This document shows positions 16,875-25,230 of a stretch of 64,000 nucleotides of DNA, one piece after another. The first letter of the stretch is position 1. Each line of letters begins with the position of its first letter. The position numbers were made by a program, and so were the translations under genes. This DNA is from Maribacter algarum (ex Zhang et al. 2020) (GTDB taxonomy: Bacteria > Bacteroidota > Bacteroidia > Flavobacteriales > Flavobacteriaceae). The notes below the pieces were generated by a model that worked only from the letters and a program-made list of their open reading frames with translations, was not told the origin of the DNA and ran no database searches. The stretch covers positions 1,612,001 to 1,676,000 of the forward strand of contig NZ_VATY01000001.1 in assembly GCF_005885635.1 (NCBI RefSeq). The letters are read 5' to 3'.

Positions 16875-17740
16875 TATCCTCTTCGCTTAAAATATCCCAA
16901 CAACTTCTTCACATAGCTTTCATCAACACGACAATCTAAAACACCAGAGCCAGATTTGGTAAAAGTGTCTTTAAAGTAATCTACTCGCTCACGATGGTAT
17001 TTGGCATATGCATTTCTCACACTTTTAGATTGGGTGTTTACCAATTGAATCGTTCCGGTTTCGAAATCTTGCATTTGTACCATCCCTAAATTCGGTATGG
17101 ATTCTTCACGCTCATCGTAAACACGAATACCGGTCACGTCATGCTTGTTTCCAATAATTTTCATAGTGCGCTCGTAATCCTCGGCAATAAAATCAGAAAG
17201 CACAAAAACAATGGCTTTCTTCTTCATTACATTGGTCAAATACTTTAGGGCACCAGCTAAATCAGTTTTATTGCTTTTTGGTTTGAATTCCAAAAGCTCA
17301 CGTATGATACGAAGTACATGGCTTTTCCCTTTTTTAGGTGGAATGAAAAGCTCAACTTCATCGGAAAATAGAATTAGGCCCGCTTTATCATTATTCTGAA
17401 GAGCCGAGAAGGCAAGTGTAGCAGATATTTCGGTAATTATTTCTTTTTTGAACTGATTGGAAGTTCCGAAGAGTTCTGAGCCACTGACGTCAACCATTAA
17501 CATCATAGTCAGTTCACGTTCTTCCTCAAAAACTTTTACATAGGGTTCGTTGTAGCGAGCTGTGACATTCCAATCAATACTGCGTACATCATCTCCGAAT
17601 TGATATTGACGGACCTCACTAAAAGTCATTCCGCGACCTTTAAAAGTAGAGTGGTACTCCCCACCAAAAATATGGTCGGAAAGACGCCGAGTCTTTATTT
17701 CGATTTTACGAACTTTCTTAAGTAATTCTTTGGTATCCAT
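16874..17740 (-). CDS. DUF58 domain protein of the Bat operon
   Basis: A 288-aa soluble DUF58/VWA-like protein. The diagnostic segment FSEVRQYQFGDDVRSIDWNV lies at about residues 40-59, and a MIDAS-like DVSGS motif follows near residue 88. No transmembrane segment is seen. In MoxR-linked operons it is thought to act with the MoxR ATPase in assembling or activating the VWA proteins. It lies between moxR, 79 bp away with a repeat in the gap, and the 555-aa gene, with which it overlaps by one base. Confidence 0.93.
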   Translation of the reverse strand: MDTKELLKKVRKIEIKTRRLSDHIFGGEYHSTFKGRGMTFSEVRQYQFGDDVRSIDWNVTARYNEPYVKVFEEERELTMMLMVDVSGSELFGTSNQFKKEIITEISATLAFSALQNNDKAGLILFSDEVELFIPPKKGKSHVLRIIRELLEFKPKSNKTDLAGALKYLTNVMKKKAIVFVLSDFIAEDYERTMKIIGNKHDVTGIRVYDEREESIPNLGMVQMQDFETGTIQLVNTQSKSVRNAYAKYHRERVDYFKDTFTKSGSGVLDCRVDESYVKKLLGYFKRRG

Positions 17741-17750
17741 CTATTGAGTA

Positions 17751-17818
17751 AACAGTATCCAGTTGCAGAAGACAGTCGCAATATTCAAGAAAATTGCTTA
17801 CTGCCATTGCCAACTGCT
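17751..17818. repeat. Imperfect palindromic CAGTTGGCAGT-type intergenic repeat
   Basis: The whole 79-bp gap between moxR and DUF58 is filled by this element. On the minus strand one arm starts CAGTTGGCAATGGCAGTAAG; the reverse complement of the other arm starts CAGTTGCAGAAGACAGTCGC. The two halves pair over roughly 28 positions with about 70% identity. It resembles short degenerate repeats found between genes in many Flavobacteriia. Confidence 0.6.
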
Positions 17819-17819
17819 T

Positions 17820-18821
17820 TTAGGGTACTTCGATCTCGTTTACTATCTTATTGATAATTTCTTCTGAAGTGATATTTTCCGCTTCGGCCTCATAGGTAAT
17901 ACCTATTCTATGTCGCAATACGTCGTGTACTACGGCGCGAACATCTTCTGGCACTACATAACCCCGTCTTTTTATAAAGGCATAACATTTGGCGGCAGTA
18001 CCAAGATTGATACTTCCACGAGGGGATGCTCCAAAACTAATGAGCGGCTTTAAGTGTTCTAGATTATATTTCTCAGGATAACGGGTAGCGAATACAATAT
18101 CTAAGATATATTTCTCTATTTTTTCATCCATATAAACGTCACGAACCGCCTGTTGCGCACTTAAAATCTGCTTTAAAGTAACTACGGGTTTAACTTCATC
18201 ATAAGCCCCTTTCAGATTCTGACGCATAATCAACTGCTCTTCATTCATCTTCGGGTAGTCGATTACCGTTTTCAACATAAAACGGTCAACTTGTGCTTCT
18301 GGTAAGGGATAAGTTCCTTCCTGTTCTACAGGATTTTGTGTTGCCATTACCAAGAAAGGCTTATCAAGAATAAAGGTTTCATCACCAATCGTGACCTGTT
18401 TTTCCTGCATTGCCTCAAGCAAAGCCGATTGCACTTTCGCAGGTGCCCTATTAATCTCATCAGCCAATACAAAGTTGGCAAAAATAGGACCTTTCTTGAT
18501 AGAGAAGTCATTGACCTTCATATTGTAAATCATAGTACCAACTACATCTGCCGGTAAAAGGTCTGGCGTAAACTGAATGCGACTAAACTCCCCCTTGACT
18601 GCTTTTGAAAGTGTATTAATCGCTAAAGTTTTGGCAAGTCCAGGAACTCCCTCCAATAGAATATGGCCTTGGCCAAGAAGTCCGATAAGTAATCGTTCGA
18701 CCATGTGTTTTTGACCAACAATGACTTTGTTCATCTCCAACATCAGTAAATCGATAAAGGCGCTTTCTTGTGCTATTTTTTCGTTTACCGCGCTAATATC
18801 AACAGTAGTATTTTCTTCCAT
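17820..18821 (-). CDS. moxR: MoxR-family AAA+ ATPase
   Basis: A 333-aa MoxR ATPase, first gene of the Bat operon. Walker A is GVPGLAKT (in LLEGVPGLAKTLAI), Walker B is VLADEINRAP, followed by sensor 1 MATQNPVEQEGTYPLPEAQ with the DRF arginine finger region, and a C-terminal lid. It is cytosolic and chaperone-like: the family is proposed to insert metal cofactors into, or remodel, VWA-domain partners, which here would be DUF58, BatA and BatB. The start at 18821 is an ATG followed by an acidic N-terminus. The upstream gap is shared with the divergent aldo/keto reductase gene. Confidence 0.95.
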   Translation of the reverse strand: MEENTTVDISAVNEKIAQESAFIDLLMLEMNKVIVGQKHMVERLLIGLLGQGHILLEGVPGLAKTLAINTLSKAVKGEFSRIQFTPDLLPADVVGTMIYNMKVNDFSIKKGPIFANFVLADEINRAPAKVQSALLEAMQEKQVTIGDETFILDKPFLVMATQNPVEQEGTYPLPEAQVDRFMLKTVIDYPKMNEEQLIMRQNLKGAYDEVKPVVTLKQILSAQQAVRDVYMDEKIEKYILDIVFATRYPEKYNLEHLKPLISFGASPRGSINLGTAAKCYAFIKRRGYVVPEDVRAVVHDVLRHRIGITYEAEAENITSEEIINKIVNEIEVP

Positions 18822-19131
18822 ATATTCTTTTAAAATTTCGGTAATGATCGGTTTATCTATAATTGGTGGTGCAAATTGAAAATTTATTCACTGAGTAGCT
18901 GTTAATGATTGGTTAAAAAATAGCTTAACCCCTTATTTTTATGAAGTCTTTAAGGTATTTGTAGGATATTAATTTCAAAATATACTTTTGAATCAGCATT
19001 TCTTTTTTAACAATTCAAAGAATAGATTTTTCTAAACTGACGATGGCGAAAGATAGGAAAAATTAAGGAAGCCCAAAATCGGTAAATTCCTACCTGAAAT
19101 TGACATAATTATTTTTTAATTTCACCATCCT
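18822..19131. other. Divergent intergenic region moxR / aldo-keto reductase
   Basis: A 310-bp AT-rich gap without a credible small gene. It must hold the promoters of the Bat operon and of the reductase gene. The only structure I see is an inverted repeat, GGTTAA - 8 bp - TTAACC, at 18911-18930, about 90 bp upstream of moxR, which could be an operator. No exact TAnnTTTG element is present at a convincing position for either gene. Confidence 0.5.
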
Positions 19132-20007
19132 ATGCAAAATAAAAAACAGTATTCTAAAATTATAGCTGGCACCATGACTTGGGGTAACTGGGGAAAGAAT
19201 TTTACAACTCAAGAAATGTGTAGCCTAATGTACTATTGTTTGGATGAGGGTATTACTACTTTTGACCACGCAGATATCTATGGCGGGTATTCAACCGAAG
19301 CAACTTTTGGAAAAGCTTTTAAGGAAAGCAAAGTAGTGAGAGACGAGGTACAGCTCATCACCAAATGTGGTATTCAAATGGTTGATGATTCAAGGTCTAA
19401 CAAGGTCAAACACTACAACTTCTCTAAGGAATACATCGTCTGGTCTGCGGAGCAATCCCTGAAAAACCTTAAAACAGATTATCTGGATCTTTTCCTTTTG
19501 CATCGCCCTAGTCCTTTGATGCATCCTGAAACTATTGCAGAAGCTATTTCAAAGCTATTACACGATGGAAAGATAAGATCATTCGGAGTATCAAACTTCA
19601 ATCCCTCTCAAATAGCCTTGTTAGAAACTGCAATTCCGGTGTCAGGAAATCAAGTTGAATTTTCTTTGACAGCTAACGAAGTTATGTATGATGGTTCTTT
19701 GGATGACTGTTTGGCAAAGAAGCGAATGGCGATGTCATGGAGTCCGTTAGGTTCATACTTTCGTGAAGACAACGTTCAAGTTAAACGCATTCAAAAAGCA
19801 ATCGCTCCCATGCTATCAAAGTATAATGCAAATGCAGATCAATTACTTTTAGCATGGATTTTAAAACATCCTTCAGACATATATCCTGTTGTGGGTACCG
19901 CATCGAAAGAGCGGTTGAAAGCATCGATGGAAGCAACCCAAATAGATTTAGAATTGGAAGACTGGTTCATACTTTTAGAAGCAAGTAAAGGACATGAAGT
20001 CCCCTAA
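19132..20007 (+). CDS. Aldo/keto reductase, YdhF-like
   Basis: A 291-aa NADPH-dependent oxidoreductase with the AKR TIM-barrel. The catalytic tetrad is visible: Asp in TFDHADIYGGY (about 45), Tyr a few residues on, Lys in ITKCG (about 80) and His in FLLHRPSPLMHP (about 124). The IRSFGVSNF signature and the C-terminal cofactor loop (PVVGTASKERLKASMEA) are also present. It is cytosolic; the carbonyl substrate is unknown. An SDR gene follows 16 bp downstream, so two reductases are probably co-expressed. Confidence 0.92.
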   Translation: MQNKKQYSKIIAGTMTWGNWGKNFTTQEMCSLMYYCLDEGITTFDHADIYGGYSTEATFGKAFKESKVVRDEVQLITKCGIQMVDDSRSNKVKHYNFSKEYIVWSAEQSLKNLKTDYLDLFLLHRPSPLMHPETIAEAISKLLHDGKIRSFGVSNFNPSQIALLETAIPVSGNQVEFSLTANEVMYDGSLDDCLAKKRMAMSWSPLGSYFREDNVQVKRIQKAIAPMLSKYNANADQLLLAWILKHPSDIYPVVGTASKERLKASMEATQIDLELEDWFILLEASKGHEVP

Positions 20008-20023
20008 AACAAAAAAATACAAA

Positions 20024-20776
20024 ATGAATAAAACAGCATTAATCACAGGAGCTACTAGCGGCATTGGCAAGGCAACGGCAGAGCTATTTGCCGAAAATGG
20101 AATTCGTTTGATTCTTTGCGGGAGACGACAAGAACGATTGGATGAACTGAAATCAACACTTGGAGAGAAGACCAGTGTTCATGCATTAAATTTCGATGTT
20201 CGAGATAAGGATGCTGTTTTCAGTGCAATCAATTCTTTACCTACGGATTTTACAACTATTGATATTTTGATAAATAATGCGGGTAACGCTTATGGTCTTG
20301 ATACTATAGATGAAGGAAGCCTGGAAGATTGGGATGCAATGTTGGACATTAATGTAAAAGGGCTGCTTTATATGTCAAAGTCCATAATTCCTCAAATGGT
20401 TGCAAGAAAATCGGGACACATTATCAATATCGGTTCAACTGCGGGAAAGGAAGTATACCCTAGAGGCAATGTATATTGTGCCAGTAAACACGCAGTGGAT
20501 GCCATAAACCAGGGCATGCGAATTGACTTGAATGCCCACGGAATTCGGGTCGGAGCGGTCAACCCGGGCCTTGTTGAAACGGAGTTTAGTGATGTGCGTT
20601 TTAAAGGTGATTTAGTGCGGGCTGAAACAGTTTACAATGGTTTTCAAGCACTAAAAGCAGAGGATATCGCTGACATTATTCACTTTGTAGTTACACGTCC
20701 ATATCATGTGAATATTGCTGATCTTGTGGTCATGCCAACTGCGCAGGCATCCTCTACAATCATTAATAAAAATTAG
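20024..20776 (+). CDS. Short-chain dehydrogenase/reductase, YdfG-like
   Basis: A 250-aa classical SDR. The cofactor motif TGATSGIG lies at residues 7-14, the structural NNAG motif near 86, and the catalytic Ser (INIGSTAG) and YCASK Tyr/Lys pair near 140-156. The Arg after the glycine-rich turn (CGRRQERLDEL) suggests NADP(H) preference. The start is placed at ATG 20024 because this gives the usual MNKTALITG beginning; an upstream ATG at 19994 would overlap the reductase gene and add unconserved residues. YdfG-like enzymes act on 3-hydroxy acids such as L-allo-threonine; the substrate here is not proven. Confidence 0.92.
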   Translation: MNKTALITGATSGIGKATAELFAENGIRLILCGRRQERLDELKSTLGEKTSVHALNFDVRDKDAVFSAINSLPTDFTTIDILINNAGNAYGLDTIDEGSLEDWDAMLDINVKGLLYMSKSIIPQMVARKSGHIINIGSTAGKEVYPRGNVYCASKHAVDAINQGMRIDLNAHGIRVGAVNPGLVETEFSDVRFKGDLVRAETVYNGFQALKAEDIADIIHFVVTRPYHVNIADLVVMPTAQASSTIINKN

Positions 20777-20792
20777 AAATAGTCTGCTTAAC

Positions 20793-20864
20793 TTCAAATA
20801 CAAGTTCGAAAATCAAATACAATTTGTGCCTTGAGTTTGTATTTGAAATTTGAGTTTGTATTTT
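20793..20864. repeat. Imperfect palindrome built of CAAATACAA / TTGTATTTG units
   Basis: Between the SDR and AlbA_2 genes, two units of CAAATACAA (20796-20804 and 20814-20822) face two inverted copies with the direct repeat TTGAGTTTGTATTT (20831-20844 and 20849-20862). Arms of about 30 bp could fold into a long imperfect hairpin with a loop near 20823-20832. There is no T-run, so it is not an obvious terminator. It looks like one of several degenerate repeat families in the window. Confidence 0.6.
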
Positions 20865-20870
20865 AAAAGA

Positions 20871-22007
20871 ATGATTAACAAACGCTTACTTGTCAAAAAC
20901 CTTCTCGCCCATAATGACGAGAATAGTTTTTATGACAAAAAGCGTTTTATTGCTATTGGTCAAAAGGAGGGTAAAGCTAAGTTTTTGAAGCATGTTTGTG
21001 CCTTGGCAAACAGCAATCCGAAGAACAATTCATTTATAGTTATTGGTGTTGAGGATGAGGATAATCAGATTGTCGGAGTTGACTTTTTTGATGATAGTAA
21101 AATTCAGAATTTAGTCAATGCCTATCTCGATAATCCGCCTTTAATTTCTTATGAAAATATTCCATTTCCGCATCTTGAGGAAGGGAAAGTAGTTGGGTTG
21201 GTTACCATAAAATCCAATGGAAAAGTATGTGCCCTTCGCAAGAATATCTGGAAATATTATGGAGGAATGGTTTTTTTTAGAGAAGGTAGTATTAGCATGC
21301 CAAAAGCCTATGATATCGAGCTTAAAGACATCAATAGGGATGCTGTCGCAAAAATAGAACAACATGCGCGGAATAATATAGAATTGACTTTAGATGGTGT
21401 TATTGATTTTATCAATAACCGCCATAAAGACCTAGAAAGCAACTATAAAGTATTTAAAGAACAGTTTATTGTTTGCTGGGCTGGAATCCAAAAAAAAGTA
21501 AAAGGAGACACCTATTTTTCAAGAGTTGATATTGAGTTAATCAATGAACAAGTAAAGTTGTTCTATTCAACTTTGGATGAAGTCACGATATCATATGATG
21601 AACATTCTTTTACCACTATTGAATATGTTCAATTGGGTCTAGGAAAGAAACAGCAGTACTTTCCATTAGAAAAGGTCGTCATTACTTTTTCAGATAATGG
21701 CACTTATCAGATTCAAACTGATTTGATTTTTAAACCACCTCAATATGATAAGAAAATATTGCATCATATTTTGAACTCTAACAACGCATTATTGCGAAAA
21801 TTAGAAAAGAAGATAACACTGAATAAGGCTGAACTGTCTGATCTAAGGCATCTTCCTGATACATATTTAATTTGTTTTTTAAACGGATTTGATGAGGCGA
21901 AAGACCAAATGGAGAATGCTAGACCATTACTTAAAAGACACGATAAAAAAATCTATCAAACTATGAAAGAGTCTCTTCGTATTTTAAGAAAAGTAAAATA
22001 TAATTAA
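20871..22007 (+). CDS. AlbA_2 (Schlafen-type) domain ATP-binding protein
   Basis: A 378-aa protein. Residues about 10-140 match the AlbA_2/divergent AAA-4 nucleic-acid-binding fold shared with Schlafen proteins: HNDENSFYDKKRF replaces the common E-x-x-x-EFK start, and GKAKFLKHVCALANSNPKNN and SFIVIGVEDEDNQIVGVDFF are typical core strands. The C-terminal 230 residues form a predicted alpha/beta and helical region I do not recognise. No signal or transmembrane segment is seen. The ATG at 20871 is used; an upstream TTG lies inside the repeat. It is convergent with the PfkB kinase gene, overlapping by 4 bp. Possible roles include regulation or nucleic-acid processing, unproven. Confidence 0.75.
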   Translation: MINKRLLVKNLLAHNDENSFYDKKRFIAIGQKEGKAKFLKHVCALANSNPKNNSFIVIGVEDEDNQIVGVDFFDDSKIQNLVNAYLDNPPLISYENIPFPHLEEGKVVGLVTIKSNGKVCALRKNIWKYYGGMVFFREGSISMPKAYDIELKDINRDAVAKIEQHARNNIELTLDGVIDFINNRHKDLESNYKVFKEQFIVCWAGIQKKVKGDTYFSRVDIELINEQVKLFYSTLDEVTISYDEHSFTTIEYVQLGLGKKQQYFPLEKVVITFSDNGTYQIQTDLIFKPPQYDKKILHHILNSNNALLRKLEKKITLNKAELSDLRHLPDTYLICFLNGFDEAKDQMENARPLLKRHDKKIYQTMKESLRILRKVKYN

Positions 22008-22966
22008 AGGTGAGGCTCGGAAGAATCAAAAACAGCATCTCGGGAAGGTAATGATGGAATCGCCCCATAGTTCGTAGTAGTCAAGGCCCCTGCTTTATTG
22101 GCATTTTTTACCATTTTTATTAAAAGACTTGTGTTTTCTACTATTTCATTGGGGTTTTGAAGGTTTGCAATTTGCTGTAACAAACAACCTATAAAAGCAT
22201 CTCCAGCTCCAGTCGTATCAATGGGTTTTACAAGAATACTAGGAACAGTTTCTTTTATTTCAGCAGTACTGACAAAAGTACCGTCACCTCCAAGCGTAAT
22301 CGTGATAATTTTAGCGCCAATTTCATGGAGAAAATCGCTGGCTTCATAAAGGTCGCTCTTTCCTGAAAGTAGTTGGGCCTCCTCTAAACTGAATTTACAT
22401 AAATGTGATTTTTCAACAAAAAGCATGCATTTTTTTACAAAGGCTTCTTCTTCATCACGCCATAAATCCCCCCTGAAATTTGGGTCAAAACTTATAAAGG
22501 CATCTTGGGTAAGCGCATCAAAAAAGTAACGCCCGTAGGCTTTTTCTAAATCACCGCCTAATAAGGCGGTAGCGGCACCTAGGTGAACGATGCTGTCTTT
22601 AAAATCATTTCTTAAAGACGAATCATATGCCAGTTTTTTATCGGCACCTCTACTGAAAACAAAATCGCGTTCGCCGTCTTCAGCTAGCGAGACAAAGGCT
22701 AAGGTTGTGAAAGTTTTTGAACGTTGAGCAAATGAAATATCAACGTCATTTTCCTTTAAAACATTAAGAAGAAAATCACCAAAAGGGTCATTGCCCACAC
22801 AACCAACGAACTTACTCTTACCACCCAATTTGGCAATGGCACAAGCCACATTGGCCGGTGCTCCACCTGCTTTTTTTGTAAACTCATGTGCTTTTGAAAG
22901 ATTGTTCCCTTGCTTTTCGGCAACAAAGTCAATTAAGAGTTCTCCGATACAATATACATTTCGCAT
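22004..22966 (-). CDS. PfkB-family carbohydrate kinase (fructokinase-like)
   Basis: A 320-aa ribokinase-fold sugar kinase. The N-terminal signature GGAPANVACAIAKLGGKSKFVG is present over about residues 34-55, and the C-terminal DTTGAGDAFIGCLLQQ motif holds the anion hole and the catalytic Asp. Length and the CIGELLIDF start are typical of bacterial fructokinases, so phosphorylation of a free hexose such as fructose is most likely. No sugar transporter or hydrolase gene is adjacent, so the context does not name the substrate. Start at ATG 22966 (MRNVYCIGE). Confidence 0.88.
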   Translation of the reverse strand: MRNVYCIGELLIDFVAEKQGNNLSKAHEFTKKAGGAPANVACAIAKLGGKSKFVGCVGNDPFGDFLLNVLKENDVDISFAQRSKTFTTLAFVSLAEDGERDFVFSRGADKKLAYDSSLRNDFKDSIVHLGAATALLGGDLEKAYGRYFFDALTQDAFISFDPNFRGDLWRDEEEAFVKKCMLFVEKSHLCKFSLEEAQLLSGKSDLYEASDFLHEIGAKIITITLGGDGTFVSTAEIKETVPSILVKPIDTTGAGDAFIGCLLQQIANLQNPNEIVENTSLLIKMVKNANKAGALTTTNYGAIPSLPSRDAVFDSSEPHL

Positions 22967-23046
22967 AATCAAGTCAATTGCTTAGGGGAGCAAGATAATG
23001 ACAAAAACAGTTTATGATACACTGTTGAATGAAATTATAGTTAAGC

Positions 23047-23412
23047 CTACCTTTTGAAAACCTCCCGAAACTGATAGAGCAGTCGCTCTAAAAGCCTTAA
23101 ATCTTCTGTGATAATATCTGCTTTCCCCTTCATCTCTTGCTTAAATTCTATTTGTTTTCCGAAAGAAGTGGTTAATTCTGAAGGAATTGAAACATTAACA
23201 ATATAGATACCTTCTGTACTTGAAATGGACAAAATACTCGTTACCTTTCCTTTGATGACCCCAAATTCGTATTCAGGATAATCATAAAGGGAAACATTCA
23301 CTTTTTGACCCACTTCGATTTTACCAGAGTTGCTACTTGGTGTTCGAAGCTTAGCTACAAACGAAGAACTGGTATTGGTAAAATAGTAAATACCAAAATC
23401 GATGGTGTTTTT
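23047..23412 (-). pseudogene. HlyD-family membrane-fusion protein remnant (C-terminal part)
   Basis: The minus strand codes for the C-terminal beta-barrel part of an HlyD-type periplasmic adaptor: a stretch reading FVAKLRTPSSNSGKIEVG, then QKVNVSLYDYPEYEFGVIKG, then VTSILSISSTEGIYIVNV. The frame runs open only back to a TGA at about 23413-23415; the N-terminal membrane helix and coiled coil are missing. There is no plausible start for a stand-alone protein, and no ABC transporter or outer-membrane partner is nearby. I read it as a decaying fragment of a type I secretion or ABC export system. The length kept is about 120 codons out of a usual 400 or more. Confidence 0.7.
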
Positions 23413-23429
23413 TCAGATGAATTCTCTAA

Positions 23430-23720
23430 AAAAAGCAGATTCCTTACAAGAGTAAAACCAACTTTCAATCTTTAGAATTACGTTTTAGGCCATATACCAA
23501 AAATAAATATCAATTAAGTTCCTTTCGGTCAGATTTGATTGGAGAGGTTAAATATGAGGGCAATCATGAACATTTGAGGATAACTCAAGAGTTTTTGATT
23601 ACAGCATCATATAATGGCAAAAAAACTGAAAAATCAAAAACCATTAAATTAGAAAACTACTTTTATGAGAACTTTCAAGTTAATAAGCCGAATAATAGTA
23701 AAATATTGTCATCAAAATAA
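23430..23720 (+). pseudogene. Remnant of an unidentified protein (C-terminal part)
   Basis: A 96-codon open stretch on the plus strand that starts right after a stop and has no ATG near its beginning. It reads through FQSLELRFRPYTKNKYQLSS, then DLIGEVKYEGNHEHLRITQE, and ends in a Lys/Asn-rich tail. The composition looks like a real beta-rich protein end, but I cannot name the family. It faces the HlyD remnant head to head with under 20 bp between them. A TTG at 23535 could start a 61-aa product. I consider a truncated gene more likely than a functional small gene. Confidence 0.4.
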
Positions 23721-24014
23721 GAACGCGCTTTCATAGGTGATGAGTAAATTTTAATGAGTCTCTAATGCCCTCCAAGGTGTAACTTATTATTTAAGAGGTA
23801 AGCTTTCATAATAAAATTAGCTGCTTAATCATTTAAAAGAAATTCATCTATTTTGGTTATTTTTTCCTTTCTAAATCTTGTTTTGATTTAAATGTCAAGA
23901 GGAGTATTTATTACTCCAAAAATCAGTATCAATTTAAGAATTGAATAATTTCATCTTTTTGCACCCCTTCAAAGAAATTCATACCTTTTCAAAAACTAAT
24001 TAAAACGAAAAGTA
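23721..24014. other. Intergenic region before the SPFH gene
   Basis: About 290 bp of AT-rich sequence with no credible gene, hairpin terminator or repeat. It should contain the promoter for the 24015 gene, but I see no exact TAnnTTTG element at a convincing distance. Confidence 0.4.
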
Positions 24015-25148
24015 ATGGGCTTATTTGACGAAATAAAAAAGAAACTCAGTCATGAATTCATTGACATAGTTGAGTGGCTTGACAACACCAATGATACAAT
24101 CGTTCACCGTTTTGAACGCTATCAAAATGAGATAAAGAACAACGCGAAACTCATTGTTCGTGAAGGGCAAACCGCTGTTTTTATTAATGAAGGGCAGTTG
24201 GCAGATGTTTTTACGCCAGGCACCTATGATTTGACTACCCAAAACCTTCCTATTTTAGCTACACTAAAAGGATGGAAATACGGATTCGATAGTCCGTTTA
24301 AAGCAGAGGTGTATTTTGTAAACACACGTTTGTTTACCGATGAAAAGTGGGGGACAAAGAACCCATTCATGTTAAGTGATGAACGCTTTGGTTTGGTAGA
24401 AATTCGCGCATTCGGAACCTATAGTTTCAGAATTAACGACCCAGGAAAGTTTGTCGTCGATGTGGTTGGAACTGACGGTAATTTCACCAATTATGAAGTT
24501 AATGAACACTTGAAAAGTTTAATCGTCACGCGTTTTACCGATACTGTTGGGGAGGCTAATCTTCCGATTGAACTTTACGCGGCAAATACAACAGAACTTT
24601 CCGAAACTTGTCAGGAAGTAATGCAGCCCGAATTCGGCAGGGTAGGTATTGAATTGGAAAAATTCTATATAGAGAATGTATCGATGCCCGAAGAACTCAA
24701 AAAAGAAATATTTGAATATAGTCGTCTAGACAAATTAGACATGACCAAATTGGCACAATTCAAAGCTGCCAAAGCTATGGAAGCCGCTGCCAAAAACGAG
24801 GGTGGCACAGCTGGTGCCGGAATGGGAATGGGAATGGGCTTTGTACTAGCACAGCAAATGGGTGGAATGATGAATCCACAAGCTCAACAACAGGTTTTTG
24901 GTGCTCCGCAACAAGTGGCTACTCCTCCACCCATGCCAACTCAGGTAATGTATCATTACGCGAGCAATGGACAACAAATGGGTCCGGTTTCTATCGACAA
25001 GTTGAAAGAATTGTTTGCAAGCAGAACAGTCAATAAAGATTCATTGGTTTGGAAACAAGGCATGCAAAACTGGACTGCTTTAAAAGATGTAGAAGAATTA
25101 AAATCCTTCTTAGGAGGAAGTACTCCACCACCATTACCTACAGCATAA
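24015..25148 (+). CDS. SPFH-domain (YdjI/virion-core-like) protein with C-terminal GYF_2 domain
   Basis: A 377-aa cytosolic protein. Residues about 1-260 match the SPFH-like family known as virion core protein or YdjI: an N-terminal amphipathic helix, ERYQNEIKNNAKLIVREGQT, FINEGQLADVFTPGTYDL and a long prohibitin-like core. A Gly/Met/Gln-rich linker (about 265-310) leads to a GYF_2 domain (about 312-365: YHYASNGQQMGPVSIDKLKE, DSLVWKQGMQNW) and a proline-rich end (TPPPLPTA). GYF domains bind proline-rich peptides. The next gene codes for a zinc-ribbon membrane protein, so the pair probably forms a membrane-associated complex. Role unknown. Confidence 0.85.
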   Translation: MGLFDEIKKKLSHEFIDIVEWLDNTNDTIVHRFERYQNEIKNNAKLIVREGQTAVFINEGQLADVFTPGTYDLTTQNLPILATLKGWKYGFDSPFKAEVYFVNTRLFTDEKWGTKNPFMLSDERFGLVEIRAFGTYSFRINDPGKFVVDVVGTDGNFTNYEVNEHLKSLIVTRFTDTVGEANLPIELYAANTTELSETCQEVMQPEFGRVGIELEKFYIENVSMPEELKKEIFEYSRLDKLDMTKLAQFKAAKAMEAAAKNEGGTAGAGMGMGMGFVLAQQMGGMMNPQAQQQVFGAPQQVATPPPMPTQVMYHYASNGQQMGPVSIDKLKELFASRTVNKDSLVWKQGMQNWTALKDVEELKSFLGGSTPPPLPTA

Positions 25149-25169
25149 CTATAGGAAATTAAGATAAGC

Positions 25170-25206
25170 TATTCCCCCTCCATTGGAGGGGCTAGGGGAG
25201 GACTTT
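25170..25206. repeat. CCCCTCC-type intergenic repeat
   Basis: The sequence ATTCCCCCTCCATTGGAGGG followed by GCTAGGGGAGGA has inverted CCCTCC/GGAGGG arms and a second GGGGAGG copy. It resembles a common flavobacterial intergenic repeat. It sits between the SPFH and zinc-ribbon genes and would be translated if the zinc-ribbon gene started at 25183, which argues for the later start. Confidence 0.6.
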
Positions 25207-25230
25207 CCGAACCAACTTCTATCAAATAGA

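Noticed and set aside
16800-20870. CRISPR array or mobile element made of the repeats in this region
   Set aside because: Repeats are of different families, short, degenerate and single-copy per site, with no spacers, cas genes or transposase.
22980-23720. Functional HlyD gene or complete small gene in the scar
   Set aside because: The HlyD part lacks two thirds of the protein and meets an in-frame stop; the plus-strand part has no ATG start.
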